From assembly GCA_904502135.1 (NCBI GenBank), contig CAJGDE010000008.1, positions 1 through 31,117 on the forward strand: a stretch of DNA of 31,117 nucleotides, read 5' to 3'. The DNA is from Kiritimatiellia bacterium (GTDB lineage: Bacteria; Verrucomicrobiota; Kiritimatiellia; RFP12; UBA1067). The position numbers and the translations under genes are program-made. Shown piece by piece: positions 14,989 through 23,705 of this stretch. A model generated the notes under the pieces. The model worked only from the letters and a program-made list of their open reading frames with translations. It made no database searches and was not told the origin of the DNA. Each line of letters starts with the position of its first letter. The first letter of the stretch is position 1.

Positions 14989-16094
14989 TCTTTTGCATCC
15001 GAAGGGAGCAGACTTTCAACGCTTATTCCAGCGGCCGCGGCGAGAACCATGCCGTAATTGACGATTGGAACATCAACAGAATTTGATAGAGCTATGCGCC
15101 TTAAGACTTCGCGCCGAGATAACATGCATCCGCCGCATTGGACAATCAAAGAGACATCGGATTCAACATTAAAATCTCCGCCGCTTGAAAAAACGAACTG
15201 AAGCTTTTTTCCGCTGAGCTTTTCCAACGCGCGAGGTATTTTAACAGTTCCGATATCCTGACAATGACGGCGATGGGTGCAGCCTTCAGCGATAAGAACC
15301 TTATCATTGTCTTTCAATTCACCTATCCGCTCAAGACCTCGCACATACGCGGCAAGATCACCTTTCTGTCTGGCGAAGAGAACAGAGAAACCCGTAAGCC
15401 GCACTTGAGGCGGAATTTTGGGGGCGACCTCGGCAAACGCCTGAGAATCCGTGACGACCAGATCAAAAACGCCAAGATCCCCCTGCAGAGAAAACGGCTG
15501 CCTTACCTCAGCTATCGCCCCTATGTCGAGGCACTCGCGGATCGCCTGAACCTGCGGCAAAATGAGACGGCCCTTGGGAGCGGACTGATCGATGGGACAG
15601 ACAAAAAGAACCCTATCCCCTTTTTTAACAAGCCCATCAAGAAGCCCGGGGATTTCATCCTCTATCTTGCATTCGGCGATATCTTTTTTCAATTTCTCGA
15701 CATCATCACCGCGCCTGTAGCGAAAGACTTTCACATTCAAGCGGGAACACTCTTTCATAAAGCGCTCTTCATACCCGCTTGCATCGGAAAAGCCATCCTC
15801 AACCCAAACAGCGATGTCGCATGTAGAAAGAACAGAAAGCGTTTTCTTTACGCGCTTAAGCCCCAGCACTCCTATATCATCAAGCCCCGCCGTATCTATA
15901 AGCATGCACGCTCCGAGCTGAGAAATCTCCATCGCTTTCGACACCGGATCTGTGGTTGTTCCGGCAACATCGCTTACAATCGCTATATCCTGAGAGGAAA
16001 AAGCGTTAAGAAGCGTAGATTTACCTGCGTTGCGAAGTCCAAAAAAACCAATATGAACGCGGCCCGCTTTGGGTGTCGAATTCAAATCAGCCAT
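14985..16094 (-). CDS. hydF: [FeFe]-hydrogenase H-cluster maturation GTPase HydF
   Basis: HydF is the scaffold that assembles the diiron site of [FeFe]-hydrogenase and passes it to the enzyme. From the ATG at 16094 it has 369 residues and starts MADLNSTPKAGRVHIGFFG, as HydF proteins do. GGAG lies 8 bases before this ATG, so I prefer it over the GTG at 16103 and ATG at 16100. The GTPase domain has GLRNAGKS (19-26) and DTAG (67-70). The cluster-binding end has CTH (Cys272, His274) and CGGC (Cys320, Cys323). The residue before the last CxxC, often His, is Gln319. No hydE, hydG or hydrogenase gene is in the window. It follows fmt directly. Confidence 0.95.
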   Translation of the reverse strand: MADLNSTPKAGRVHIGFFGLRNAGKSTLLNAFSSQDIAIVSDVAGTTTDPVSKAMEISQLGACMLIDTAGLDDIGVLGLKRVKKTLSVLSTCDIAVWVEDGFSDASGYEERFMKECSRLNVKVFRYRRGDDVEKLKKDIAECKIEDEIPGLLDGLVKKGDRVLFVCPIDQSAPKGRLILPQVQAIRECLDIGAIAEVRQPFSLQGDLGVFDLVVTDSQAFAEVAPKIPPQVRLTGFSVLFARQKGDLAAYVRGLERIGELKDNDKVLIAEGCTHRRHCQDIGTVKIPRALEKLSGKKLQFVFSSGGDFNVESDVSLIVQCGGCMLSRREVLRRIALSNSVDVPIVNYGMVLAAAAGISVESLLPSDAKE

Positions 16095-16099
16095 TTTCA

Positions 16100-17080
16100 T
16101 CACTCCATAACAAAACGATCTTCACCGAGAACAAGCGGCCGACCGCGAAGAAACGCCCCTCCGTCCATACGGGAGCCGCCCTCGACTTTAACGTCAACGA
16201 TCAAAAGCGCCGTATCGTGACACTTCACTACAGGGCCGCGTTTTTCAAGTCTTATGACAGTTCCGGGCGGAGCTTCTTTTTCTGAAGGCGATAGCTTGGC
16301 TATTTCTCCGCGCATAATGACGAGGCGGCCCGTATTGCCTTTTTTCCTGAAACGCTGCGGAAGAAACGTATAACAGCACGGCCACGGATTATACGCTCTG
16401 ATTCTGCGCTCAACCTCAATAACCGGTGAATCCCAATTGATAAGACCGTCAGTCTTTTTCAGTTTTCTGACATACGTCGCATGCTCGTGATCCTGAGCCG
16501 CTTCCGGCGGAAGCTGATTCGACGACATAAGCTTGAGCGCCTTTGCAAGCGTAACGCCGCCAGCTATCGCCAAATCGCGCATGAGATCGCCGCCCGTCGT
16601 ATCGGGATAAATAGGCTCAAAACTCTGCAACATGATCGGCCCGTCATCAAGCCCTATTCCCATGCGCATTACACTTACGCCTGTCATTCTGTCGCCGGCC
16701 TCAAGAGCGGCTATTACGGGAGAAGCGCCCCGATATTTCGGCAAAAGTGAAAAATGGCAGTTGACGCAGCCGAAAAGCGGCATGTCCAAAAGCGATTTTT
16801 TAAGAATCTGCCCGTACGCGACAACGGCGATAACATCAGGCCTCCATGCGCGGATACGATCAAGCGCCGACTGATCGTTGACATTTTCAGGCTTTATTAT
16901 TTCTTTCAGCCCGCTCTTTTCGGCAAATTCGGCGCAGGCGCAGGCGGTAAGAGTTTTCCCACGCCCGGCCGGACGATCCGGCTGAGTGACGACGCCGACC
17001 ACCTCAAGAGAAGCTTCGCGCAATATTGCGCGAAGACACTCCGCTGAAGCGGCAGATGAACCCATAAAAACAATTCTCAT
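16100..17080 (-). CDS. fmt: Methionyl-tRNA formyltransferase
   Basis: Fmt formylates the initiator Met-tRNA. The start MRIVFMGSS, the SLLPKYRGASP signature, Asn/His of the NCH motif (equivalent to the catalytic Asn and His) and GLDDGP with the catalytic Asp identify it. The C-terminal OB-like domain is present. There are two possible ATGs, at 17086 and 17080. I chose 17080 (326 residues) because it gives the canonical N-terminus and lies just 6 bases after a TTTGATACAAT -10 box, as for a leaderless mRNA. Neither has a good ribosome site. Its end overlaps the HydF region. Confidence 0.94.
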   Translation of the reverse strand: MRIVFMGSSAASAECLRAILREASLEVVGVVTQPDRPAGRGKTLTACACAEFAEKSGLKEIIKPENVNDQSALDRIRAWRPDVIAVVAYGQILKKSLLDMPLFGCVNCHFSLLPKYRGASPVIAALEAGDRMTGVSVMRMGIGLDDGPIMLQSFEPIYPDTTGGDLMRDLAIAGGVTLAKALKLMSSNQLPPEAAQDHEHATYVRKLKKTDGLINWDSPVIEVERRIRAYNPWPCCYTFLPQRFRKKGNTGRLVIMRGEIAKLSPSEKEAPPGTVIRLEKRGPVVKCHDTALLIVDVKVEGGSRMDGGAFLRGRPLVLGEDRFVME

Positions 17081-17086
17081 GCCCAT

Positions 17087-17097
17087 ATTGTATCAAA
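17087..17097 (-). promoter_or_regulatory. fmt: Extended -10 promoter for fmt
   Basis: The minus strand reads TTTGATACAAT. The -10 hexamer TACAAT ends at 17087, and the first base of the fmt ATG (17080) is seven bases on, the expected transcription start. The -35 region is poor. Confidence 0.5.
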
Positions 17098-17117
17098 TAA
17101 TCCCCCAGCACTTCACC

Positions 17118-17129
17118 CCCATTAATGGG
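17118..17129. other. Perfect 12-base palindrome CCCATTAATGGG
   Basis: It sits between the end of the beta-propeller gene and fmt, about 20 bases upstream of the fmt -10 box. It has no loop or T-run, so it is a poor terminator; an operator for a dimeric regulator is possible but unproven. Confidence 0.3.
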
Positions 17130-17144
17130 CCTGCCAATAAAAAC

Positions 17145-18065
17145 TTACTTCCAGCGCGCCTTGTAGATCTTGGCACCGGGAAGTTTTTTATAATCGCGAA
17201 TCTTGCCGTCTTCGCAAATCTCGATCGTATCGGTCCACCATTTAGTGCGGGCTGTAGTCACAAGATCCTTGCCGTCTTTGCGAGGGTCATAGGCCTTTAC
17301 GTCTTTCTTGATGATGGAACGATCATCGAGAAAGACGCGCTTATCCATATCAAAGAACATCACCTTCTCGTGCGTCGTCAAAGCGAGAATGCGCGTCCCC
17401 GGCACCGGCCTTAAATCATGACCGTAGGTTACGCCCTTTTCGACAAGAGAATACGCATCTAACCGCTCCAAGAGAAACTTTCCGTCGGGCGCGCGCGAAA
17501 TGGCGCAGGGCGTAAGCGAAGGCGTATCAAGGACCCAAAGAATGCCGGTCTTAGAATCCCAGTGAAGCCCATGAGGATTGTCGAACCAGAAAGCCGTAGA
17601 GTTCTGATCTTTGGGAGAAAGCGCCTTGTCGCCTTTTATGTCAAAAAGGTAAAGAAGCCCGGCGAAGTATTTTCCGCCTGTAGCAACTACCGCCACAACG
17701 TCATCGCCTACAAGCTCGATAGAGTGCGACATCATCTTATTAACGCCCCACGCTGTCGCCTTGCACGTATTGTAATCTATGACCGCCCAGCATCCGCTGC
17801 ATGCGGCGACAAGAACCGACTTACCGTCTGCGGTAAACTTGCATTCAGCCAAATTACCGAGAAACATCTTGCGCTTGGAGGCGGGAATAACCGGATCGCG
17901 AGGCCCCGACCACGTCCACTTAGGCTCGCCGAGGCTATCGCCCGGAAGCGACGCGTCATATACTCTTATCGCCTGATCCCCGGCCTGATCGCAAACGATA
18001 ATATCTGCAGCGGAAAGAGCGGTTACGCCAAAAACCGCGGCAAAGACAAATAAACAGCTTTTCAT
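17145..18065 (-). CDS. Secreted beta-propeller protein, DUF6528-like (copy 2)
   Basis: The 306-residue protein has a signal peptide (about 1-19, ending TALSAAD). Repeating beta-strand blades follow: IIVCDQAGDQAIRVYDAS, SVLVAACSGCWAVID, then NPHGLHWDSKTGILWVLDT and GHDLRPVPGTRILALTTHEKVMFFD. The HGLxWD...LWVLD stretch resembles the uncharacterised DUF6528 family. It is paralogous to the neighbouring gene (18091-19008), sharing this layout and the C-terminal end K(L/K)xGxxIxxARW. No catalytic residues can be named. It follows copy 1 by 25 bases and so is probably cotranscribed with it and the leucine-rich-repeat gene. Confidence 0.65.
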   Translation of the reverse strand: MKSCLFVFAAVFGVTALSAADIIVCDQAGDQAIRVYDASLPGDSLGEPKWTWSGPRDPVIPASKRKMFLGNLAECKFTADGKSVLVAACSGCWAVIDYNTCKATAWGVNKMMSHSIELVGDDVVAVVATGGKYFAGLLYLFDIKGDKALSPKDQNSTAFWFDNPHGLHWDSKTGILWVLDTPSLTPCAISRAPDGKFLLERLDAYSLVEKGVTYGHDLRPVPGTRILALTTHEKVMFFDMDKRVFLDDRSIIKKDVKAYDPRKDGKDLVTTARTKWWTDTIEICEDGKIRDYKKLPGAKIYKARWK

Positions 18066-18090
18066 GGTTTACTCCTTAAACGGTACATCA

Positions 18091-19008
18091 TCACTGAACC
18101 CAGCGGGCGCGGCGAATAGAAACGCCCTTAAGTTTTTTAAACGGAACAAACTTGCGCCCCCACAAGCGCTTCTCTAAAACATCGCCGCAGGAGCCGTCCT
18201 TCTTAGGCCTTACAAAAAATGCCTTGCCCTCGACATTCGCATCGTAGGAGGTGACCTGATCTACGGGAATAGTCGTACTGTTTCTGCACCAGGTCATTTT
18301 CTTAAGATCAATAAAGCGAACAACACCCTTCATACTGGCCGAAAGCACCGTGTTCGTGTATTTGGGAACAGGTCTTAAGTCGCACCCAAGCCCCGTGTCT
18401 CTGTCAACGAGAGAAATGATTTTAGCGCGGTTTAACGCAAAAGTCCCATCACTCGCCCTTGCGAATTTACATCCCGTCAACGCCCCGGCGTCAAGAACCC
18501 ACAAAAAGGATTTACCATCTTCCCAATAAAGCCCGCGCGGCTTATCGAAAACAAAGCGAGAGGTCTTGCCGCCCTTCTTTGTGTTTATGATGAAAACGCA
18601 TCCCGACGTGCTCTTATCATCACGACCCGAAACGGCAACCACATCATCGGCGATGCGTTCGATGCTGAAGGCCTCCTTGCCGCAGACTCCCCACGAGACG
18701 GCTTTTTTCTTTTCGCGATCTACAATGGCCCAGCCGCCCTCGCTCGCCGCAACAAGAATCTCCTTGCCGCCGGCGGCAGGCTTGGCCTCGCAATATGTAA
18801 CAAAGTTTTTCTTGGCGGACGATGGAATGGAAGCGTCATTGGCAGCGCTCCATCCCCAGACCCGACTCCCCAAATTCACCGACTCGTCGCCTTCATCATA
18901 AATCGAGATATCTGACGAGACGACAAGAATCTCGCGGGCAAATAACGACGCAAACGCCGTCATTGAAATAACGGCAAAAAGACATTTCTTCATATTTGAG
19001 CTTTTCAT
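18091..19008 (-). CDS. Secreted beta-propeller protein, DUF6528-like (copy 1)
   Basis: The protein has a signal peptide ending near SLFARE and the same blades as copy 2: REILVVSSDISIYDEGD, EILVAASEGGWAIVD, KPRGLYWEDGKSFLWVLDAG and GCDLRPVPKYTNTVLSASMKGVVRFID. I chose the ATG at 19008 because AAGG lies 5 bases upstream; a GTG at 19014 and an ATG at 18993 are alternatives. It begins 13 bases after the leucine-rich-repeat gene. Copies 1 and 2 have diverged well beyond a recent duplication. The function is unknown; binding a surface ligand or a glycan would fit the context. Confidence 0.65.
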   Translation of the reverse strand: MKSSNMKKCLFAVISMTAFASLFAREILVVSSDISIYDEGDESVNLGSRVWGWSAANDASIPSSAKKNFVTYCEAKPAAGGKEILVAASEGGWAIVDREKKKAVSWGVCGKEAFSIERIADDVVAVSGRDDKSTSGCVFIINTKKGGKTSRFVFDKPRGLYWEDGKSFLWVLDAGALTGCKFARASDGTFALNRAKIISLVDRDTGLGCDLRPVPKYTNTVLSASMKGVVRFIDLKKMTWCRNSTTIPVDQVTSYDANVEGKAFFVRPKKDGSCGDVLEKRLWGRKFVPFKKLKGVSIRRARWVQ

Positions 19009-19021
19009 AATCACCTTATCT

Positions 19022-20380
19022 TTATCTGACGATTATCTTCAACCCGGCTCCAGGCCACGAGCCTTCCTTAAAGACGATCCACACGTTATCAGGAATCGTT
19101 AAAGGATCAAGAGGCTCTTCGCCCTCCAACGTTAAGCTGTATGACGAAATGCCCTTGGTAAGACCGAACGGAACGGCGTCGCCGGAGCCGACATTACCGT
19201 CATTGAAGTTATCCCAATATGCCTGCTGCACGTCGGAGGAAAGTTCACTCCAGCGCGTGTAGTATTTGCTGTTATCTGCATCCCGCGCTTTCTTAAACTC
19301 TTTCCAGTAAATGTTCTTCGCGGCCATAATTCGCGTCTGATACAACTTAGCGGTTTCTTGACGCGCTTCAGGAACTGTTACCGCAAGAGCGGCTGTGCGC
19401 TTTACGAGCGTACCCGTAACCCACCCCGCCACATCATAGTTACGCACGGTGGTTGGTGCATCTTGGTTAAAAATTGTTCCAAAGGCAAATACACCTGGAT
19501 TTTTTACAACTATATTTGTAATGGAAGATGGTGATGCTGCATAGGGATTATGAATAGCACTTCTTCCACTTTTAATTCCTGCATGCGGAACGCCAACGCC
19601 AAAGATAAGATTTGTAATATTAAATCCTTTAAAATAATCGTTATACTGATTATTCGACACATTCCATGTAAAGGCATTACCTGAACCACCAATTTCTAAT
19701 TTTCCATCTTGAAGAGGAGTAGAACCGATTGAGCCAAAAGAGGTACTGCTCAAAGAATTAATAGCTTTAGGCAGCATCGGCCCCTCAAAAACAAGTTTAC
19801 TGCACGTAGTAAACGAACTTGTCCCTACACTTGCAAGGTCATCTGAAATTCTAAAACTCGTTAACTTGGAACAAGACGCAAAAGCCCGATCCCCTATTGA
19901 TGTAATTTTAGTTCCTTCTGGGTAATCACAAACTTCTAAACTTGAACATGTATCATAAGTCCTTGCCTGGATTTTTGTAATTGTATTAGGCCAATACAAT
20001 TTCTTAATAGTTGTACACTTTGCAAATGGGGTTGCGGCAAGTGTTTGAGCATTCGCAGAGGTAGACCCTTTTACTTCTTTTATTACATATCCTTCTGGCA
20101 ACTCAATCTTTCTAAAATTAAGCACCTCACCAGTACCTCGGTCACCAATCTTTTCCAACAGCCCGCTGGTTTTAGTTAGTTTAAAAACCCAAGGTATTCG
20201 ATTCTCCCCCTCAGGAATTACAACATTCGACAGATCTTCCTCAATCGTACATGTTGTGCCATTATCCGTAACCGTCCACTCGGTATTTGGCGGCGTTGGT
20301 GCCTCTTCGGCAAAAAGAGACTGAACAAAAGCGATTGATGAAACCGCGATTACAGCGAATAATTTAGTAAATTTTGACAT
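19022..20380 (-). CDS. Secreted BspA-like leucine-rich-repeat protein (LRR_5)
   Basis: The 452-residue protein has a signal peptide (about 1-24). The middle (about 100-215) carries LRR_5 repeats: IKKLYWPNTITKIQARTYDTCSSLE, ITSIGDRAFASCSKL and LASVGTSSFTTCSKL. Such repeats occur in surface adhesins of anaerobes. The C-terminal 120 residues do not match a family I know and end GAGLKIIVR, which may be an anchoring or sorting tail. The middle of the gene (about 19450-20250) is visibly richer in A and T than its 3' part and its neighbours. GGGAG lies just before the ATG. It heads the group with the two beta-propeller genes. Confidence 0.75.
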   Translation of the reverse strand: MSKFTKLFAVIAVSSIAFVQSLFAEEAPTPPNTEWTVTDNGTTCTIEEDLSNVVIPEGENRIPWVFKLTKTSGLLEKIGDRGTGEVLNFRKIELPEGYVIKEVKGSTSANAQTLAATPFAKCTTIKKLYWPNTITKIQARTYDTCSSLEVCDYPEGTKITSIGDRAFASCSKLTSFRISDDLASVGTSSFTTCSKLVFEGPMLPKAINSLSSTSFGSIGSTPLQDGKLEIGGSGNAFTWNVSNNQYNDYFKGFNITNLIFGVGVPHAGIKSGRSAIHNPYAASPSSITNIVVKNPGVFAFGTIFNQDAPTTVRNYDVAGWVTGTLVKRTAALAVTVPEARQETAKLYQTRIMAAKNIYWKEFKKARDADNSKYYTRWSELSSDVQQAYWDNFNDGNVGSGDAVPFGLTKGISSYSLTLEGEEPLDPLTIPDNVWIVFKEGSWPGAGLKIIVR

Positions 20381-20409
20381 AACGCTCCCTTTTAGTGGTT
20401 ATCAAATAA

Positions 20410-20415
20410 ATTATA
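20410..20415 (-). promoter_or_regulatory. Candidate -10 box for the leucine-rich-repeat gene
   Basis: TATAAT occurs on the minus strand 30 bases before the ATG, in the AT-rich gap. No good -35 is seen, and the TTTG extension of the other boxes is absent. The rest of the gap (20416-20612) holds nothing I can name. Confidence 0.35.
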
Positions 20416-20612
20416 TCGCATTATCGGATAAAATGCATTTGTAAATATTGCAACACCAATTAAATTATTTGCAACATCATCGCACACGTCTCGTAAAGCA
20501 ACCCGCTCTTACGGTATTGTAATTGAAGTATCCGTCAGGAACATTACTACTATAGCGCGCTCAACACAGGAACTATCTCGGTACACAGAATTTCTGTCAT
20601 TTCGCAAACCGG

Positions 20613-22379
20613 TTAAAGATCTAAATCAAATGACTCGTCCTGCCAATTATCACCTATTGCATCAGACCTTACATACGAAAAATCCTTTAACTCAAGAGCA
20701 GCTGCAACTCGCATGGGCATTGAGGAAAATCCTCGCTCTACCGAAAATGTATCTTGCGGCTGATAGACCATGACGGAAATTTCGTTATCTCCCTTTTTAA
20801 GCGAGATTTCCGCAGTTCGCATATCAAAAATCCCCGAACATGCCGGAGGCAGAACCGTTTTACCCATTAGACAGCATCGCGCTGTAGGAGAAGCGATCAA
20901 TCGAAGGCGGGTCTTGCAGTCAGACTTAACGCGCACACTCCACACCAAGATAGCCGCATTGCCCGCTCTCCTCTGCGCATGCTTTGATATTTCGTATGTT
21001 CCATTCTTTGATGAAACTTCGCGAGGCGAAGAGCCTGCGGCTTTCTGGATATAGTTCTTTGATCCGTCAAACTTATAAAGCTCACGGGATTTCTTATCTT
21101 TCATCACAAGTTCCTGAGCAAAAGGCCCGTAGAGTTTCACGTGCTCTAAGGGAGTAAATGTTGAGCCGGCAAAAGGCGTCCATGACTCAAAATCGACTTT
21201 TGCATTCACTCTCGTCTTCAGAATCCGCTCGATCTCGTTGGGATTGAAACGCATTGCCACGACCGCTGGCATGGGTCTATGGAGATTAAACTGCGAATGA
21301 GCTATAACTACGGCTTCTCCAGTCTTTCGAATGTGAAGATTCGCAGATCCCGCCGTTGAGCCTTCGGCATAATTATGAATCAGTTTAGCTCTATAACCAG
21401 CCTTGGTGTCGCGCGAATAAAGTGCCTCATACGGCCCTATCCAGCCGCATATCTGTGAACCTTTAAGGAAAGCTGCGGTTATGCGCCCGTCCGCGAGAAC
21501 TCCTACTGAATGTTCACTGCCGGAAAGTTCATCACAAACTCGAAGAGGCCCTGTCCACGTTTTCCCTTCATCTTTGGAAATGACGAAATACGCGGTGCCA
21601 CCTCGTGTTCTCCAATCTGTGACGATGCAGCAGAGCTGCTTTTTATCGGGAGAGCGAAAAACGGTCGGCAGGAGAAAACTCATTTTATCCGCTTTAGCGA
21701 TCAAGAAAGGCTTCTCCCACGTAAGACCACCGTCTTTTGATATCGACCCCATAATACTGTAATTTCCGCCGATGCCGTTTGGATTCTTTCCGCGCGAAAA
21801 AACTCCGAGATACGAGCCGTCCAACAAGCGCACCATGCCGGAAAAACCGACGACACAAGCAAAGTCCGCGCCCAAAGGAGGCATAAAGCGCCAGCTCTGG
21901 CCGTCATCCTCGCTCATGATAGACGGCATAGCCTCTACAAGCGCTCTATCATCGGCGCCTCTCCAGTCATACTCATCGGCCTTGGCGTAAGATGCGAAAA
22001 CCCGTATCCGGGACTTATTCGTTTTCGGGTCAATAAAACGCCATGCTTTCGGCTCGTCATAACATTGGCTGAACTCTTTTGGAATGCGATCGTCTATGCG
22101 CGTCCATGTGCGACCAGCATCCTTTGATATTGCCGCCGGCCCGCAAGGACCTGCCTGCTGAATATCCCAAAAAACCAGAATCGTTTTATCATCATCCAGC
22201 ATAACGCTTGACGGGTGCGCCTCAAAGCGCGATGAAGAGCACACCGTAAAAAAGCGGTTTGAATCTGCCGGCGTATGACCATCGCGCGCTTCAGGATTAA
22301 GCGTCAGATCGCAGATGTCCCCGGCAAACAATGACATGCAAAAAACGGCGCTTCCTAACAAAAAGATTTTCTCTTTCAT
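20613..22379 (-). CDS. Secreted sialidase-like protein with Asp-box (BNR) repeats
   Basis: The 588-residue protein has a signal peptide (about 1-20). A six-bladed-propeller region carries four Asp boxes: SKDAGRTW (85-92), SEDDGQSW (156-163), SKDGGLTW (214-221) and SKDEGKTW (268-275). Such proteins are exo-sialidases (GH33) or other secreted glycosidases. I cannot assign the full arginine triad and nucleophile, so the substrate is open. The last 150 residues look like a beta-sandwich. I chose the ATG at 22379 over 22403 because AGGAGG lies 8 bases upstream and the signal peptide then starts cleanly. It follows the GH-A-like companion gene by 42 bases. Confidence 0.8.
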   Translation of the reverse strand: MKEKIFLLGSAVFCMSLFAGDICDLTLNPEARDGHTPADSNRFFTVCSSSRFEAHPSSVMLDDDKTILVFWDIQQAGPCGPAAISKDAGRTWTRIDDRIPKEFSQCYDEPKAWRFIDPKTNKSRIRVFASYAKADEYDWRGADDRALVEAMPSIMSEDDGQSWRFMPPLGADFACVVGFSGMVRLLDGSYLGVFSRGKNPNGIGGNYSIMGSISKDGGLTWEKPFLIAKADKMSFLLPTVFRSPDKKQLCCIVTDWRTRGGTAYFVISKDEGKTWTGPLRVCDELSGSEHSVGVLADGRITAAFLKGSQICGWIGPYEALYSRDTKAGYRAKLIHNYAEGSTAGSANLHIRKTGEAVVIAHSQFNLHRPMPAVVAMRFNPNEIERILKTRVNAKVDFESWTPFAGSTFTPLEHVKLYGPFAQELVMKDKKSRELYKFDGSKNYIQKAAGSSPREVSSKNGTYEISKHAQRRAGNAAILVWSVRVKSDCKTRLRLIASPTARCCLMGKTVLPPACSGIFDMRTAEISLKKGDNEISVMVYQPQDTFSVERGFSSMPMRVAAALELKDFSYVRSDAIGDNWQDESFDLDL

Positions 22380-22421
22380 CTTGATAACCTCCTCGACTTT
22401 CATTCACACATTCTTTCGCCA

Positions 22422-23705
22422 TCAAATCCTAAAATCAATGAATGTCACCTCGCCGTCATCGACAGTCTCCGAAAAGGGCTTGCCGAAACGCTGGCGCGTT
22501 GAATTTTTAATCTTCCCCGAGTCTTTGTCGGGCACAAGGCGCCTACGCCACCCGGAGGTTACATTACCGCCGTTTTTGTTTACGTTCAGTTTAAGAGTCG
22601 CCTTTTCACCTGAAGTGTTCACGACCACGAGAGAGAGTGTGCGCTCTCCATCCATATCCACGCCGCTCATCAAAACAAGGTACTCAACATCGCCCCGTTT
22701 CCCGGCCGCGATATTCGCGCATGCCATCGGCGCTAAGGCCGGCGTAAATGCGTCTGAAAGTTCTATCGTCTCCTCAGCGGAATCAATTTCAAGCGTCATT
22801 TCCGATTGGGGAGCAGACACCTTTTTCAAAGGCTGAGTCGATTTATCTGAAGTTGCGCCTTCTCCATGTGAAATGATGCTGACGCACTTTGTCGCCACCG
22901 CCCAAAAGTGACGCATCGCCAAACCATAATCATCGGCGCGATACTTGCGATCCACAAAAACCATATCTGTTCGATCGATCGCGAAAGCGGCCAAAATCCA
23001 ATGCATCTGCCATGCAAGAAGATTAGATGAACTTATCTTCTTATCATCCGCTGCATTCAAACGCCCTGGACCGATCGCGAATAATCTAAGTTTTGAAATC
23101 TCATCATCCTGCGAACCTCTGAGCGTTTTTCCGATTTGATCCAATCTCGAATACGGCGCATTTTCCTCGCGCAGATCTACAGACAGGTGCGTGATGTATT
23201 TTAGTGCCGAACCCATGCGCGCTATGATTTCAACATTTAGATCTTTTACCGCAATCGCAATCGGAACTTTCGGCAGTTCTCTTGAAGTAAGCAATGCAAT
23301 TTGCCGCCACATCGCCACATCCTTCTCTTCGATCGGCTCATCAGACAACTGCACGCCCACAACTACCTTTTTGTATCTGCTTTTCCCAAGTCGCTTTACC
23401 GTTTTAACCATATCGTCTTGAGAACCTTTTAGAACGACAAGCATTTTCAGCGCATACCTATCGCAAAACTCAAGCGTTGCATCGTCGCATTGCGATGATC
23501 TAAAAAGCCAAGCGCCGGCGCGCCTACACGACAATGCAGCCGCCTCATCCCCAATACGAACATCTGCGCAATACCCGACACGGAAAGTTCCATCCGCATA
23601 AACTTTTCTCGCGGGCGATTGCGTATCTATCGCAATTGTAAACGAGCCCGCCTTGACGACGGCGGAGAACAACAAAGCAGCAAGAACAAAACAGGCCTTC
23701 ATCAT
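22422..23705 (-). CDS. Secreted GH-A-like protein, possibly degenerate glycosidase
   Basis: The 427-residue protein has a signal peptide (about 1-19). The middle suggests a TIM barrel: LKMLVVLKG, then VVVGVQLSDEP (Asp122-Glu123-Pro124, where clan GH-A enzymes carry the acid/base Glu) and KVPIAIAVKD. The end (about 300-427) looks like the C-terminal beta-sandwich of such enzymes. I see no convincing nucleophile Glu, so it may be inactive or only binding. Its ATG overlaps the stop of the upstream glycosidase by four bases, a sign that the two act together. The family call is tentative. Confidence 0.5.
   Translation of the reverse strand: MMKACFVLAALLFSAVVKAGSFTIAIDTQSPARKVYADGTFRVGYCADVRIGDEAAALSCRRAGAWLFRSSQCDDATLEFCDRYALKMLVVLKGSQDDMVKTVKRLGKSRYKKVVVGVQLSDEPIEEKDVAMWRQIALLTSRELPKVPIAIAVKDLNVEIIARMGSALKYITHLSVDLREENAPYSRLDQIGKTLRGSQDDEISKLRLFAIGPGRLNAADDKKISSSNLLAWQMHWILAAFAIDRTDMVFVDRKYRADDYGLAMRHFWAVATKCVSIISHGEGATSDKSTQPLKKVSAPQSEMTLEIDSAEETIELSDAFTPALAPMACANIAAGKRGDVEYLVLMSGVDMDGERTLSLVVVNTSGEKATLKLNVNKNGGNVTSGWRRRLVPDKDSGKIKNSTRQRFGKPFSETVDDGEVTFIDFRI

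Noticed and set aside
15264..16220. Plus-strand frame of 318 codons
   Set aside because: It is antisense to hydF and fmt, with no recognisable domain.
20585..20597. ACAGAA-T-TTCTGT palindrome after the sialidase-like gene, as a terminator
   Set aside because: The stem is only six pairs and no T-run follows.
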